From CBDFKJ01 sp965248805 (GTDB taxonomy: Bacteria; Pseudomonadota; Alphaproteobacteria; UBA6615), in the NCBI GenBank assembly GCA_965248805.1, contig CBDFKJ010000009.1:1488001-1552000 (forward strand): 64,000 nucleotides of DNA, read 5' to 3'. Positions 25,921-34,984 of the stretch are shown here, in pieces. The position numbers and the translations under genes were made by a program. The notes beneath the pieces are model-generated. The model was not told where the DNA came from. It saw only the letters and a program-made list of their open reading frames with translations, and ran no database searches. The stretch's first letter is position 1. Each line of letters begins with the position of its first letter.

Positions 25921-26760
25921 TTAAAGGGCGGCAAGAGCGGGTCGGCCGAGATACAGCGTGGCGATCCCGACGGCGATCACCGTCGCCGATACGATACGCC
26001 GTGCAACGAACCCCTCGCGCAGGAAGATGGCGCCGAACGCGGCTGCGAAGATCACGCTGGTCTCGCGAATGGCGGCGATCTCGGCCATCGGCGCGATTGA
26101 CATCGCGTACAGCACGATACCGTAGCCGGCAATCGCGAGCACTCCGCCAACCGTTCCCCACGCCCAGGTGCGGATCGGCAGCACCATGCGTGTTGGACTC
26201 CATAAGACGGCGCCGACGCAGAAGGTGATCCCTTGCAGCAGAAACAGCCAGACGATGTAGCCCAATCGCGCATCGGTAACCGCCGAAGCTCTGACGCCGG
26301 CGCCATCGATGGTCGTATAGGCTGCAATGAGCACCGCGATGACAAGTGCCAACTGAACCGCCCGGGGCTGCTGCTGCCGGCCGAAGTGCGCCAGGCTGAC
26401 GATACCGGCGGAGCAAAGGGCGATGCCGAGCAAGCCAAGCGGATGCGGCTGTTCACCCGCGATCGCAAACGCCAACGCCGCGACCCCCAACGGCGCCAGA
26501 CCGCGTGAGATCGGATAGACGAGCCCCAGATCGCCGATGCGGTAGGCCGCCATGAGCATGGCGAAGTAGGCGTTGTGGAGAACCACCGAGACAAGCAGCC
26601 ACGACCAGGCCGCGGGCGGTGGCGGCGCGACGAACGGTGCCGCGATCGCGCCACAGACGGTGCCGGCGGCGGAAATCACGGCAAACACGACGAGGCGGTC
26701 GCCGACGCCCTTGGCGATCGTGTTCCAGGCGGCATGAATGACCGCCGCCACGAGGTCTAG
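25921..26760 (-). pseudogene. EamA/DMT transporter, 5' end split off by IS cluster
   Basis: An integral membrane protein of the drug/metabolite transporter superfamily with two EamA repeats and about ten membrane segments (for example AVISAAGTVCGAIAAPFV, YRIGDLGLVYPISRGLAPLG, ETSVIFAAAFGAIFLREGF). The substrate is unknown. The gene is cut at codon 5 by 4 kb of stacked IS elements: removing 26761-30782 joins TTG GAA CTC ACC (30783-30794) to CTA GAC CTC and gives MELTLDLVAAVIHAAWNTI, a typical start, and 283 residues in all. The present open frame runs on into IS DNA to 26907, so a fusion product with an IS-encoded N-terminus is possible. Confidence 0.88.
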
Positions 26761-28183
26761 CAGCCCGTTGAAAAAGTCGCGGCCATCTGACTCTGTGACG
26801 AGGGCATGGTTCGAGTCGGGAGCTTCGTCATGGCGTTGGGACGACAAGGGGATCGACAGGTGGACTTGATGGTCAGTTGGGCAGAGATGCCTCGCTCGCC
26901 CGGCCACGTGTTTTACGACCAGCTGGCTGGTCGATGCCGGTTTCGATGCGTTCGCCGAGGACCTGTGTGAGCCCTATTACGCGCCAGGGATCGGACGTCC
27001 GGGAATCCCACCGGGGCGTTACTTCCGGATGCACCTGGTCGGCTACTTCGAAGGCCTCGACAGTGAGCGGGCGTTGGAGTGGCGGTGCGCCGACAGCTTG
27101 TCGCTGCGTGAGTTCTTGCGCCTGGAGGCGCGCGCACGTGTGCCTGACCACTCGTCGTTGAGCACGATCCGCAGCCGCACGCGGTGCATGAGGCAGTGTT
27201 CGCCTGGGTGCTGGACGTTCTTGGCGAGCACGGCCTGGTCAAGGGCGAGCGGATCGGGGTCGATGCTTCGACCATGGAGGCGAACGCGGCGCTGCGCTCG
27301 ATCGTGCGCCGCGACAGCGGCGAAAGCTATCGCCAGATGCTGCAGCGCATGGCCGCCGACAGCGGGATCGAGACCGCGGCGAATGACTTGGCGCAGATGG
27401 ATCGGCGGCGCAAGGGCAAGAAACTCTCCAATGCGGACTGGGTCTCGACGCGGAGGCCAAAATCGCCAGGATGAAGGACGGCACGACGCATCTGGCCTAC
27501 AAGCCCGAACACGCGGTCGACCTCGACACCGGGGCGGTGATCGCGGCCGAGCTGTATCCGGCCGATCAGGGCGACACGACCACCCTGCCGACAACGTTGA
27601 CGTCAGCCGAGGCCAAGCTGGCGGCTGTGGGCGCAGCGCCGACGGCCGACGAACCGGCGGAGCTGGTGACCAACAAAGGCTACTTCGGCCGCGAGGTGCT
27701 GAAGTCCCTTGCCGACGGCGCCTGGACGACCCGCATCGCCGAACCGAAGGGCAAGGGGCTCTCGCGCTGGCACGGCGACGACGCCGCTCGGCGGGCCGTT
27801 TACAACAACCGCAACCGATTGCTGTCGGGCGTGGCGAAGGCCGCGTTCAAACTCCGCGCCGAAGTGGTCGAGCGGGGCTTCGCCCAGGTCCTCGATCGCG
27901 GCGGCATGCGCCGCACTTGGCTGCGTGGGCGCGAGAACGTCGGCAAGCGCTATCTGATCCACGTCGCCGGACACAACCTGGGCGTCCTATTGCGCCAGTT
28001 GATCGGCGCCGGGACCCCGCGAGAGGCTGCGGCCAAGGGCTTGGCGGTCCTGCTGCTTGTCTTGCGACAGGAACAATCGCTGATCATTATCCTCGCCCTC
28101 AATAACCCCCCGGCGCCGGGTCTCGCCGCCGCCATTGTTATCACGCCCGATGCTTCATCAACTCAGTCTTCTTCAACGGGCTG
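26761..28183 (+). mobile_element. Degraded IS5/IS1182-like element (IS-A, 1423 bp)
   Basis: The ends CAGCCCGTTGAAAAAGTC (26761) and, from 28183 on the other strand, CAGCCCGTTGAAGAAGAC are inverted repeats (2 mismatches in 18), flanked on both sides by CTAG (26757-26760 and 28184-28187), a 4-base target duplication. It is related to but clearly different from the two 1454-bp copies and lies in the opposite orientation. Its transposase gene is broken by several frameshifts, so it is probably the oldest of the three elements here. Confidence 0.88.
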
Positions 28184-28187
28184 CTAG
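26830..28187 (+). pseudogene. IS5/IS1182-like transposase, multiple frameshifts
   Basis: The homologous sequence passes through frames beginning at 26830 (MALGRQGDRQVDLMVSWAEM), then about 26960-27180 (PGRYFRMHLVGYFEGLDSER), then about 27184-27470 (GLVKGERIGVDASTMEANAA), and finally 27471-28187 (MKDGTTHLAYKPEHAVDLDT). At least three frame changes are needed to read it through. The final frame keeps VTNKGYFGREVL and RAEVVERGFAQVLDRGG. Compared with the intact copies all parts are present, so this is a decayed transposase and not a fragment. The last stop codon is formed by the CTAG flank. Confidence 0.88.
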
Positions 28188-29266
28188 TGGATTGATTCCA
28201 ACGTTTGGAACCCTCGGTTTCGGGCTGCGATGATGTCGTCGGGGTCGGCTTTCGATATGAATGGCTGTGGGTTGGCCGCATTGTATTCGCGGACGAAGCG
28301 GTTGATTGCGGCCTGGAGATCGACGACGGAATGGAAGACGCCGTGCTTGAGCCGCCGCCGGGTGAGTTTTGCGAAGAAGCCCTCGACGGCATTGAGCCAC
28401 GAGCAGGAGGTCGGTGTGAAGTGGAAAGTCCAGCGCGGATGGCGGGCGAGCCAGGCGCGGACCTTGTCCTTGTTGTGCGCCGCGTAGTTGTCGACGATCG
28501 CGTGGATGGCCTTGTCCGCCGGCACCGTGCGCTCGATGCGGTTGAGGAAGCGGATGAACTCCTGATGGCGGTGGCGCTGCATGTTCTGGCCGATCACCGT
28601 TCCGTCCAGAACGTTGAGCGCCGCAAACAGCGTGGTCGTGCCGTGCCGTTTGTAGTCATGGTGCCGGCGCGTCCCTTCTTCATCGGCAGACCGGCGGTCG
28701 AGCGCCTGGATCTGTGACTTCTCATCGATCGACAACACCACCGCATGGGCCGGCGGGTCGACATACAGGCCGACGATATCGGTGAGTTTCTCGGCGAAGG
28801 CAGGGTCGGTCGACAGCTTGAAGTTGCGCCAGCGGTGCGGGCTGAGACCGTGAGCCTTCCAGATCGCCTGCACCGTCGAGGCGGCAATACCGGCCGCCCT
28901 GGCCATCGCGCGCAACGTCCAGTGGGTCGCCTCAAACGGCGGCGGTTGCTGCGTCAGGCGCACGATCTCGGCGACACGATCGAGCGGGACCGGCGCCTTG
29001 CCGGGCGGACGGGACTTGTCGCGAAGCAGGCCGCCGACACCCTCGTGCATGAACCGCTCTTGCCAGCGCCACACGCAGGTCTTGGACTTGCCGGTCTCGG
29101 TCATGATCGCCGAGGTGCCCAGACCCTCGCCGCTGAGAAGGACAATATGTGCCCGCCAGACGTGTTTCTGCGGGCTCTTGGGATCCGCGACGACCGCGCG
29201 CAATCGCTGACGGTCGCCGGCGGATAGGGTGAAGGAGATTCCACTGCGCATGCGCCAGATTCGCAT
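28184..29266 (-). CDS. IS630-family transposase
   Basis: A 360-residue DDE transposase. The N-terminal helix-turn-helix region is LGTSAIMTETGKSKTCVWRW, and a second one is THWTLRAMARAAGIAASTVQ. The catalytic core shows the three acidic residues in VLSIDEKSQIQ, AIVDNYAAHN and LNAVEGFFAKL. The frame is complete and the length is normal for the family, so the element could be mobile. The stop codon TAG is not wholly its own: the TA comes from the target duplication at 28185-28186, and the terminal CAC is the first triplet of the inverted repeat. Confidence 0.93.
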   Translation of the reverse strand: MRIWRMRSGISFTLSAGDRQRLRAVVADPKSPQKHVWRAHIVLLSGEGLGTSAIMTETGKSKTCVWRWQERFMHEGVGGLLRDKSRPPGKAPVPLDRVAEIVRLTQQPPPFEATHWTLRAMARAAGIAASTVQAIWKAHGLSPHRWRNFKLSTDPAFAEKLTDIVGLYVDPPAHAVVLSIDEKSQIQALDRRSADEEGTRRHHDYKRHGTTTLFAALNVLDGTVIGQNMQRHRHQEFIRFLNRIERTVPADKAIHAIVDNYAAHNKDKVRAWLARHPRWTFHFTPTSCSWLNAVEGFFAKLTRRRLKHGVFHSVVDLQAAINRFVREYNAANPQPFISKADPDDIIAARNRGFQTLESIH

Positions 29267-29320
29267 AACACAGCAAAATACGGAATCCCAATTCGGACTC
29301 TTTCATTCCGATCAATCCAC
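28187..29320 (-). mobile_element. IS630-like element (1134 bp) inserted in the central CTAG
   Basis: The left end is GTGGATTGATTCC (28187) and the right end, read on the other strand, GTGGATTGATCGG (29320), sharing ten identical bases. TA stands on both sides (28185-28186 and 29321-29322), the target duplication typical of IS630/Tc1-like elements. Taking it out restores CTAG between IS-A and IS-B. It holds one intact transposase gene. Confidence 0.9.
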
Positions 29321-29324
29321 TAGA

Positions 29325-30778
29325 CGGCGCGGTGATGAAGTTGCGCTTTGATCAATCGGTTTCGGGGGCGACGATGATGATGATAACGAGCATGGCTGGT
29401 TTGCCTTCGATGTTCGCCACGATGGCGATCGCCAGGGCAGCATCGAACTGAATAACGAACAAAAGGGTGCTCTTTGCACTCGCAGCCTCCCTCGGCGTGC
29501 CTGATCCGAACAGCGCGCGCATCAGAATGCCGAGATTGAACCCGGCGACATGGATCAGGTAGCGTTTGTGGACGTTCTCGCGCGCCCGCAGCAACGCGCG
29601 GCGCATGCCGCCACGGTCGAGGACATGGGCGAAGCTGCGCTCGACCATCTCACCGCGCCTGCGCATGGCGTTCCGCGCGACGCCGGACTTCAATCGCGCC
29701 CGGTTGGCGTAGACAGCCTGACGTGCCGCCTGGTCGCCATGCCAGCGCAGATAGCCGTTGGCGGGCTCCGGCTCGGAGATCCGCGTTTTCCAGACGCCGC
29801 CGTCGAGGTCTTTCAGCCCCTCGCGTGAATGATAGCCCTTGTCGCCAACGAGACTGCAGGGCTCTGCCCGTGTTGGAGCCAGGCCGACCTCGGCGAGGTT
29901 GCGCGCGGCCGCCTCCAGCGTCCCAGGCAAAGTCGTCGTGTCGCCTTCATCGGCTGGATAGATCGGCGCCGCAACGATGACGCCGGTGTCGAGATCGACC
30001 GCGTGCTCGGGCTTGCAGGCCAGATGCGTGGTGCCGTCCTTCATCCGCGCGATCTTCGCATCAGGATCGGTCGGGCTCGTCCAATCCTTGTTCGAAAGCT
30101 TCTTGCCCTTCCGCCGGCGATCGAGCCGGACGAGGTCGTCGATCGTCGGCGTTTCGACGCCACTCTCCTTCGCCATTTGCGTCAGCATCTCGCGATAGGT
30201 CTCGCCGCTATCGCGCCGCACGATGGCTCGCAGGGCGGCGTTGGCTTCCATCGTCGAGCCGTCGACGCCGATCCGCTCGCCCTTCACCAGACCGCGCGCG
30301 GCGACGAGAGCCAGAACCCAGTCGAAAACCTTTTCATGGACCTCGTGCGGCAGCCGGCCGCGCGTCTTCGACAACCAGGAATGATCGGGAACCTTGTCCC
30401 GGTTCGCCAACCGCAGAAACGCGCGAAGCGACAGCGAATCCGAACAGCGCCAAGCGATGCCGCGCTCGCTGCCGATGCCCTCGAAATAGCCGATCATGTG
30501 CATCCGGAAATAACGCCCCGGCGGCAGCGAAGGAGCCCCCATCCGAGGTGCGTAGTATGGCTTGCACGTCGCCTCCACGAAGCCGTCAAAGCCAGACTCG
30601 GTCAGCAACTCATGCAGCCGGTCGAAAAACGCGTGTCCAGGCGAACGCGGCATCTCCGCCCATGTCACCACGAGGTCACCCTGAACCTCGCTCTGTCGTC
30701 TCAATGCCATCGCACGACGCCCGTCTAAATCTCTATGTTCAGACAGAATCAGACACGCCGGACTTCGTCAACGGGCTG
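29325..30778 (-). mobile_element. Insertion sequence, IS5/IS1182-like, copy 2 (IS-B, 1454 bp)
   Basis: Nearly identical to copy 1 at 14622-16075 and in the same orientation relative to its transposase. The right end is the same (…GTCAACGGGCTG, ending 30778) followed by CTAG (30779-30782). The left end reads CGGCGCGGTGATGAAG where copy 1 has CAGCCCGGTGATGAAG, and one extra A separates it from the CTAG at 29320-29323, so that end has changed slightly. It sits in the duplicated CTAG of IS-A. Confidence 0.88.
29352..30710 (-). CDS. IS5/IS1182-like DDE transposase, copy 2
   Basis: A 452-residue transposase that matches copy 1 at 448 of 452 positions. It has the same N-terminal domain (PGRYFRMHMIGYFEGI) and the same candidate catalytic blocks (GERIGVDGSTMEAN, LVGDKGYHSREG, GEMVERSFAHVLDRGG). 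Differences from copy 1 are Phe in HAFFDRL, Cys in HLACKPE, Tyr in ANGYLRW and Glu in VAPETD. The open frame is intact. The high identity of two copies 15 kb apart indicates recent movement and offers a substrate for recombination between them. Confidence 0.92.
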   Translation of the reverse strand: MALRRQSEVQGDLVVTWAEMPRSPGHAFFDRLHELLTESGFDGFVEATCKPYYAPRMGAPSLPPGRYFRMHMIGYFEGIGSERGIAWRCSDSLSLRAFLRLANRDKVPDHSWLSKTRGRLPHEVHEKVFDWVLALVAARGLVKGERIGVDGSTMEANAALRAIVRRDSGETYREMLTQMAKESGVETPTIDDLVRLDRRRKGKKLSNKDWTSPTDPDAKIARMKDGTTHLACKPEHAVDLDTGVIVAAPIYPADEGDTTTLPGTLEAAARNLAEVGLAPTRAEPCSLVGDKGYHSREGLKDLDGGVWKTRISEPEPANGYLRWHGDQAARQAVYANRARLKSGVARNAMRRRGEMVERSFAHVLDRGGMRRALLRARENVHKRYLIHVAGFNLGILMRALFGSGTPREAASAKSTLLFVIQFDAALAIAIVANIEGKPAMLVIIIIVAPETD

Positions 30779-30782
30779 CTAG

Positions 30783-30794
30783 GGTGAGTTCCAA
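30783..30794 (-). pseudogene. Detached first four codons of the EamA transporter gene
   Basis: On the minus strand 30794-30783 reads TTG GAA CTC ACC, which continues in frame with CTA GAC CTC at 26760 when the IS cluster is removed. A purine-rich CAGG lies 10 bases upstream of the TTG. The remaining 208 bases to the GGDEF gene hold the promoters of both divergent genes; I see no other gene there. Confidence 0.65.
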
Positions 30795-31002
30795 CGTTAC
30801 CTGCCTGGTCGCGGTCTGGAACGCGTCCCGCCGATCGCAACAAGAGCCGCATTAAGTTGCTGCGGACGCACCACGAATTGCCCCAAATGCCGCCGTTTAG
30901 AGCCAGTTTTGCTTGTAATCTTAAGCATTTGCAAAGCGTTGGCGAGGCATCATATCGCTCGGAGCAGGGCTGGTAAGTCACCGCCCCGATCGCGGTGAGT
31001 AG

Positions 31003-32562
31003 ATGTTTCAGACGCTGCCATTCAAACCCCTTGCCGCCGTCGCAGCCTACTTGTCGGCCGCTGCCATGTGGGGCGCCGGCGCGACAGCGTTGCCGCTCAG
31101 GCTGGAGATGGATTCCGCCGGCACGATCTGGCTGCAGGCCGGCGCCTGGGCGGTCTGGCTTTCGCTAAGCGGCATTCTCTGGGTCACGACGATCATGCGC
31201 TGGTCGGCGCTGAACATGGTATTTGCGCCCGCCGGCGTAGCCGGCGATGGCGCCGGGTCGATGGTGTACGCCCGCGACCCCCTGACGAACCTCGCCAATC
31301 GTGACGCGCTGCGCGCGCAACTGCATCAAACAATCGAACACGCGAGGCACAGTCATCGCTTAGCCGCGTTGATGGTGCTCGACCTCGATCGCTTCAAGAG
31401 CGTCAACGACTCACTGGGTCAGAGTGTAGGAGATTCGCTGCTGCGGCTGGCCGCCCGGCGCATCCGCGACAGCGATACCGTCGCCCGTCTCGGCGGCGAT
31501 GAGTTCGCGATCGTCGCGCCCGATGTCGATGATTTCGAGACCGTGGAAGCACTGGCCGTGCGCTTGCGCGAGAACTTGGCGCGACCGTTCGGCGTCGAGG
31601 GCAACGAAATCGTCACCACCGCCAGCATCGGCATCACCGTATTCACCGGCGAGGATTGCGACGTCGATCAGCTGCTGCGTGACGCCGAGGTCGCCGTGTA
31701 CCGGGCGAAGGAGGTGGGGCGCAACAGTCACAACTTCTACGTCACGGAAATGGCATCGACCGCGCATCGCCGCGCTCGGATCGAGATAGATCTGCGCTCA
31801 GCGTTGGAGCGCAACGAGCTGTCCGTCCACTACCAGCCGCAGGTCAACCTGGACACCGGACAAATCATCGGCGTCGAAGCGTTGATGCGTTGGCAGCATC
31901 CGGAACATGGCTGGATCAGCCCGGTGGAATTCATACCGGTGGCCGAGGAGTGCGGCCTCATTCTGCCGCTCAGTCACTTCGCCCTGCGCGAGGCCTGCAC
32001 GCAGGCGCGCAAATGGCAGGACGACGGCCTGCCGCCCGTGCGCGTGGCGGTGAATTTCTCGGCCACGCAGTTTCGCAATCATGGCATGGCGACGGAAGTC
32101 GCATCGATCCTCAAGGAAACCGGTCTGGACGGGCGCTGGCTTGAGGTCGAGCTGACCGAAAGCGTCGTGCTGCGTGATCCCTAACGCGTCAACGAGGCGC
32201 TCAGCCATCTGCGCACATTGGGCGTCACCGTGGCGCTGGACGATTTCGGCACCGGCTACTCGTCGCTCAGCTATCTGAAACGGTTGCCGCTCGACAAGCT
32301 CAAGATCGACCGCTCGTTTGTCGGCAGCCTCGACATCGAAGCCAACGATGCCGCCATCGTCACCGCGGTAATCGCGCTGGGTCACAGCCTGAACCTCGAC
32401 GTGGTGGCCGAAGGCGTGGAGACCGATCGTGTCTTGCGCTTGTTGAGGAACCTCGGCTGCAAGGAAGGGCAGGGCTACTACTACAGCCCGCCGCAACCGG
32501 TCGAAGACGTCACGCCGTTGCTGGTCGCCGGTCGCATAACACCGGCCCAAGCTGCCGAGTAA
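31003..32562 (+). pseudogene. GGDEF-EAL cyclic di-GMP protein with in-frame stop
   Basis: Two membrane segments at the N-terminus (LAAVAAYLSAAAMWGAGATA and AWAVWLSLSGILWVTTIM) precede a GGDEF domain (DPLTNLANRD at ~90, RLGGDEFAI at ~163) that has an intact active site and an RDSD inhibitory site five residues before it. The EAL domain begins at ~265 (GVEALMRWQHPEHG), but codon 394 (32182-32184) is TAA, directly after ELTESVVLRDP. The same frame continues with RVNEALSHLRTLGVTVALDD, DDFGTGYSSL and VVAEGVETD to the stop at 32560. The shortened product would keep cyclase activity in principle and lose the metal-binding DDFG motif of the phosphodiesterase. A nonsense mutation (for example GAA to TAA) or a base error explains it. 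Confidence 0.88.
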
Positions 32563-32568
32563 GCGGGC

Positions 32569-34050
32569 TCAACGAAACGGCGGCTCGCGAAAGCTGCGCA
32601 GCTTGCGCGAGTGCAGCTGATCGACCCCGTTCTCTCGTAGGATCCTTACCGCCTCCAACCCGATCTGCAGGTGCTGGCTGATGCGCTCGCGATAGAACGC
32701 GTTGGCCATGCCGCGCAGCTTGATCTCGCCGTGCATCGGCTTGTCGGACACGCACAGCAGGGTGCCGTAGGGCACGCGCAGCCGGAAGCCATTGGCGGCA
32801 ATGGTGGCGCTCTCCATGTCAACCCCGATCGCGCGTGACTGGCTGAAGCGCTCATACAATTCGTCGTAGCGCAGCTCCCAGTTGCGATTGTCGGTGGTGG
32901 CGACCGTGCCGGTGCGCATGCGGTTCTTCAAATCCATGCCGCGCAGTCCGGTGACGCGCGCCACGGCTTCCTGCAGCGCCACCTGCACTTCGGCGATCGC
33001 TGGCACCGGCACCCACTGCGGCAGGTCCTGATCGAGCACGTGATCTTCGCGGATATAGGCGTGGGCCAGTACATAGTCGCCGAGCAGCTGGCTGCGGCGC
33101 AGCCCGCCGCAATGGCCGATCATCATCCAGCAGTGCGGGCGGGTCACGGCGATATGGTCGGTGATGGTCTTGGCATTCGACGGGCCGATGCCGATGTTGA
33201 CCAGCGTGATGCCTTCATGGTCGCCGCGGATCAGGTGATAAGCCGGCATCTGCGGCAAGTGCTGCGGCGGCTCTGTCGCGGGGGTGCTGGCCCTGTTACG
33301 CGCGTGGTGGGTCACCACATCGCCGGGCTCGACGAAGGCATCGAACTCGCTGTCGCGCGCCATTTCGCCCTTGCCGTAAGCGACGAACTCGTCGACGTAG
33401 CGCTGATAGTTGGTGAACAGCACGAAGCGCTGGAAGTGTGCGCCGTTGGTGCCGGTGTAGTGGTGCAGGCGCATCAGCGCCAGATCGACGCGCTCGGCAT
33501 TGAACAGCGACAGCGGCATCGCCTCGCCGGGCTGCGGCATGTGGGTTCCATTGGCGATGCGCTCGTCCATGCGCGCGAGATCCGGCAGCGCGAACACGGC
33601 CTGCAACGCCTTGACGTCGTCGCCTGAGATGTCCGCGGTGGCGTGCTCGATAATGAAGGGCAGGGGGATCGCGCGCGCGCTCACACCGACCAGCACCGGC
33701 GCCTTGTGATGGCCGATCAAGCCGGCGATCTGATCGTGATAGTAGTCGCCGAACAGATCGGGCCGGGTGATTGTGGTGCCATAGGCGACGGCGTCCGACA
33801 CGGTGCTGTAGGAAGGGCGCGGGTCCTGTACCAGCGCGTCGGCCTCTACGGTGATGCCGAGATAGGGGTAATAGGCCTCCAGCGGCTTGGCGTCGGGGCC
33901 GCGCTCGCCGGCGGCGAAACGGTCGAAGCGGTCGCGGATCATGTTTGCCGCGGTGTCGTAGATGTGCGCAATCCGCGTCACCGCCTTGTCGGGGTCGGTG
34001 AAAGACTTCAGTGCGCGACCTGCGCCGTGACCGTCGGTTACCGTTGCCAT
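32569..34050 (-). CDS. amn: AMP nucleosidase
   Basis: Hydrolyses AMP to adenine and ribose 5-phosphate, adjusting the adenylate pool; 493 residues. The N-terminal Amn-specific domain (residues ~20-180) is followed by a nucleoside phosphorylase-like domain with GIGPSNAKTITDHIAVTRP, WMMIGHCGGLRRSQLLGDY and RAIGVDMESATIAANGFRLR, and LLCVSDKPMHGEIK. It lies 7 bases downstream of ftsY and is the last gene of the dapF-mtaB-ftsY-amn run. It converges on the GGDEF-EAL gene with a 6-base gap. Confidence 0.96.
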   Translation of the reverse strand: MATVTDGHGAGRALKSFTDPDKAVTRIAHIYDTAANMIRDRFDRFAAGERGPDAKPLEAYYPYLGITVEADALVQDPRPSYSTVSDAVAYGTTITRPDLFGDYYHDQIAGLIGHHKAPVLVGVSARAIPLPFIIEHATADISGDDVKALQAVFALPDLARMDERIANGTHMPQPGEAMPLSLFNAERVDLALMRLHHYTGTNGAHFQRFVLFTNYQRYVDEFVAYGKGEMARDSEFDAFVEPGDVVTHHARNRASTPATEPPQHLPQMPAYHLIRGDHEGITLVNIGIGPSNAKTITDHIAVTRPHCWMMIGHCGGLRRSQLLGDYVLAHAYIREDHVLDQDLPQWVPVPAIAEVQVALQEAVARVTGLRGMDLKNRMRTGTVATTDNRNWELRYDELYERFSQSRAIGVDMESATIAANGFRLRVPYGTLLCVSDKPMHGEIKLRGMANAFYRERISQHLQIGLEAVRILRENGVDQLHSRKLRSFREPPFR

Positions 34051-34057
34051 GGCGTGT

Positions 34058-34984
34058 CTAATTCAGTCCGAGCAACGAACGGGCAAAGTCATCGGCGGCG
34101 AACGGACGCAGGTCGTCGGCGCCCTCGCCAACGCCGACGGCGTGGAGCGGCAGACCAAACCGTTCCGCAAGTGCCACGATCACGCCGCCGCGCGCGCTGC
34201 CGTCGAGCTTGGTGACGATCAAGCCACTGACATCGGTGAGCTGCCGGAAGGTCTCGACCTGCGCGTGCGCGTTCTGTCCGGTTGTGGCGTCAAGGACCAG
34301 GATACAGTCATGCGGCGTGCTGGCGTCGAGCTTGCGCAATACACGGATGACCTTTTGCAGCTCCGCCATCAGGTCCGCTTTGTTGTGCAGCCGGCCGGCG
34401 GTGTCGATGAGCAGTAGATCGGCGTCGTCGCGGTGCGCCTGGGCCAGAGCGTCATAGGCGAGCGCCGCGGGGTCCGATCCCGCGGACGTGGCGACAACCG
34501 GAACGTCGGCGCGCTCGCCCCAGCGTTGCAGTTGGTCGATGGCGGCGGCGCGAAACGTATCGCCCGCCGCCAGCACGACGTTCAGGCCTTGCCGGTGATA
34601 GTAATGCGCCAGCTTGCCGATCGTGGTCGTCTTGCCGGTGCCGTTGACACCGACCACGAGCACGACATGCGGTCGGTGCTCGGCCGCGATCGCCAGCGGC
34701 ATCGCCAGCGGTGCCAGAATGGCCGCTATGTCGGTGGCCAGCGACCGGCGCACATCCTCGTCGGTTGCCGCGCCGTCGAATTTCTTCTTGGCCAAACGCG
34801 CGCATAACTGTTCTGCCGTGGCGGCGCCGAGGTCGGCGGCGATCAGCAACTCCTCTAGTTGCTCGATGGCCGCCTTGTCCAGATTGCCGCGAGCCAGAAG
34901 GTTGCGGATGCCGCGGGTCAGAGGGGTCGACGATTTGGCGAGGCCCGAGCGAAGCCGCGCAAACCAGCCGCCGCCTTCGCTCAT
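34058..34984 (-). CDS. ftsY: Signal recognition particle receptor FtsY
   Basis: The GTPase that docks SRP-ribosome complexes at the inner membrane; 308 residues. It is the short form without a long acidic A domain. The N-domain helices are LTRGIRNLLARGNLDKAAIE; the G domain has GVNGTGKTTTIGKLA (P-loop), DTFRAAAIDQL, DTAGRLHNKADLM and TKLDGSARGG. Its partner Ffh is encoded at 38581. It overlaps mtaB by 4 bases, so the two are coupled. Confidence 0.98.
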   Translation of the reverse strand: MSEGGGWFARLRSGLAKSSTPLTRGIRNLLARGNLDKAAIEQLEELLIAADLGAATAEQLCARLAKKKFDGAATDEDVRRSLATDIAAILAPLAMPLAIAAEHRPHVVLVVGVNGTGKTTTIGKLAHYYHRQGLNVVLAAGDTFRAAAIDQLQRWGERADVPVVATSAGSDPAALAYDALAQAHRDDADLLLIDTAGRLHNKADLMAELQKVIRVLRKLDASTPHDCILVLDATTGQNAHAQVETFRQLTDVSGLIVTKLDGSARGGVIVALAERFGLPLHAVGVGEGADDLRPFAADDFARSLLGLN

